From positions 1 through 52,728 of the forward strand of contig NZ_SOMN01000016.1 in assembly GCF_004564235.1 (NCBI RefSeq): DNA of 52,728 nucleotides, given 5' to 3'. The notes beneath the pieces were generated by a model that saw nothing but the letters and a program-made list of their open reading frames with translations, searched no databases and was not told the origin of the DNA. This DNA is from Cohnella luojiensis. GTDB lineage: Bacteria > Bacillota > Bacilli > Paenibacillales > Paenibacillaceae. Position 1 is the first letter of the stretch. Each line of letters opens with the position of its first letter. A program made the position numbers and the translations under genes. Shown here one piece after another: positions 52,607 to 52,728 of this stretch.

Positions 52607-52728
52607 CTAGACATGCGTAAAACCTAACATGAATAAAATTAAATCTATAAATTACTATTTATGTAAAATTATGATGAAATATCTCTGGTGAATCAACATA
52701 AAAACTCCTATTGTAAAGGTGTAGGCGT

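Overview
The window looks like a chromosomal segment of an endospore-forming Firmicute of the Paenibacillaceae (Paenibacillus/Cohnella type). The reasons are strong AGGAGG ribosome-binding sites, frequent TTG/GTG starts, mixed GC content near 50%, a GerA-type spore germination operon, a YkuI-type EAL protein, LplB/YtcP-type sugar permeases next to a secreted CBM-rich glycoside hydrolase, and many AraC, TetR and LysR regulators. No phage, insertion sequence, CRISPR array or plasmid function is visible.

Layout. 1-8.5 kb: an AraC regulator divergent from an SRPBCC protein, a membrane Lon-like protease with a DUF4328 membrane protein, a leftward run (HAD nucleotidase, lipoprotein, methyltransferase plus glyoxalase-fold protein), a DEDDh exonuclease, an aminoglycoside-phosphotransferase-fold kinase and a CwlK-like peptidase. 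9-15 kb: fabV, an MBL-fold hydrolase coupled to an AbrB-family membrane protein, a frameshifted class II aminoacyl-tRNA-synthetase-like gene, murI and exonuclease III. 15-21 kb: a heterodimeric ABC exporter, an initiator tRNA, a quinone-reductase-like dehydrogenase and signal peptidase I. 21.8-29 kb: a carbohydrate operon of two permeases, a binding lipoprotein and a 1125-residue glycoside hydrolase. 29-45 kb: ykuI, an RNA methyltransferase, an MFS exporter with a TetR regulator, a truncated FAD monooxygenase, two SDR genes with a TetR regulator, DinB, rhodanese, LysR plus amidotransferase, a copper-amine-oxidase-domain protein, folD under a ZTP riboswitch, an SGNH hydrolase and a PNPOx-fold protein. 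45-49.3 kb: the ger operon in order A-C-D-B. 50-52.2 kb: a secreted zinc metallopeptidase.

The most unusual feature is spread across the whole window. At least eight, probably nine, intergenic arrays are built from tandem units with almost no sequence in common between families. Nearly all units are nevertheless exactly 51 bp long (spacings of 51, or 62 = 51+11), and most carry a short palindrome. Arrays lie between convergent, divergent and co-directional genes alike. I know of no named element with this unit-length rule and consider it the best candidate here for something undescribed. Other oddities are a gerC gene whose only sensible start codon is ACG, a one-base T-tract frameshift in the synthetase-like gene, a perfect 26-bp inverted repeat beside a G-rich heptad array, and gene remnants (FAD monooxygenase, DinB) that mark past rearrangements.

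All functional calls come from reading motifs and family resemblance; no database search was possible.
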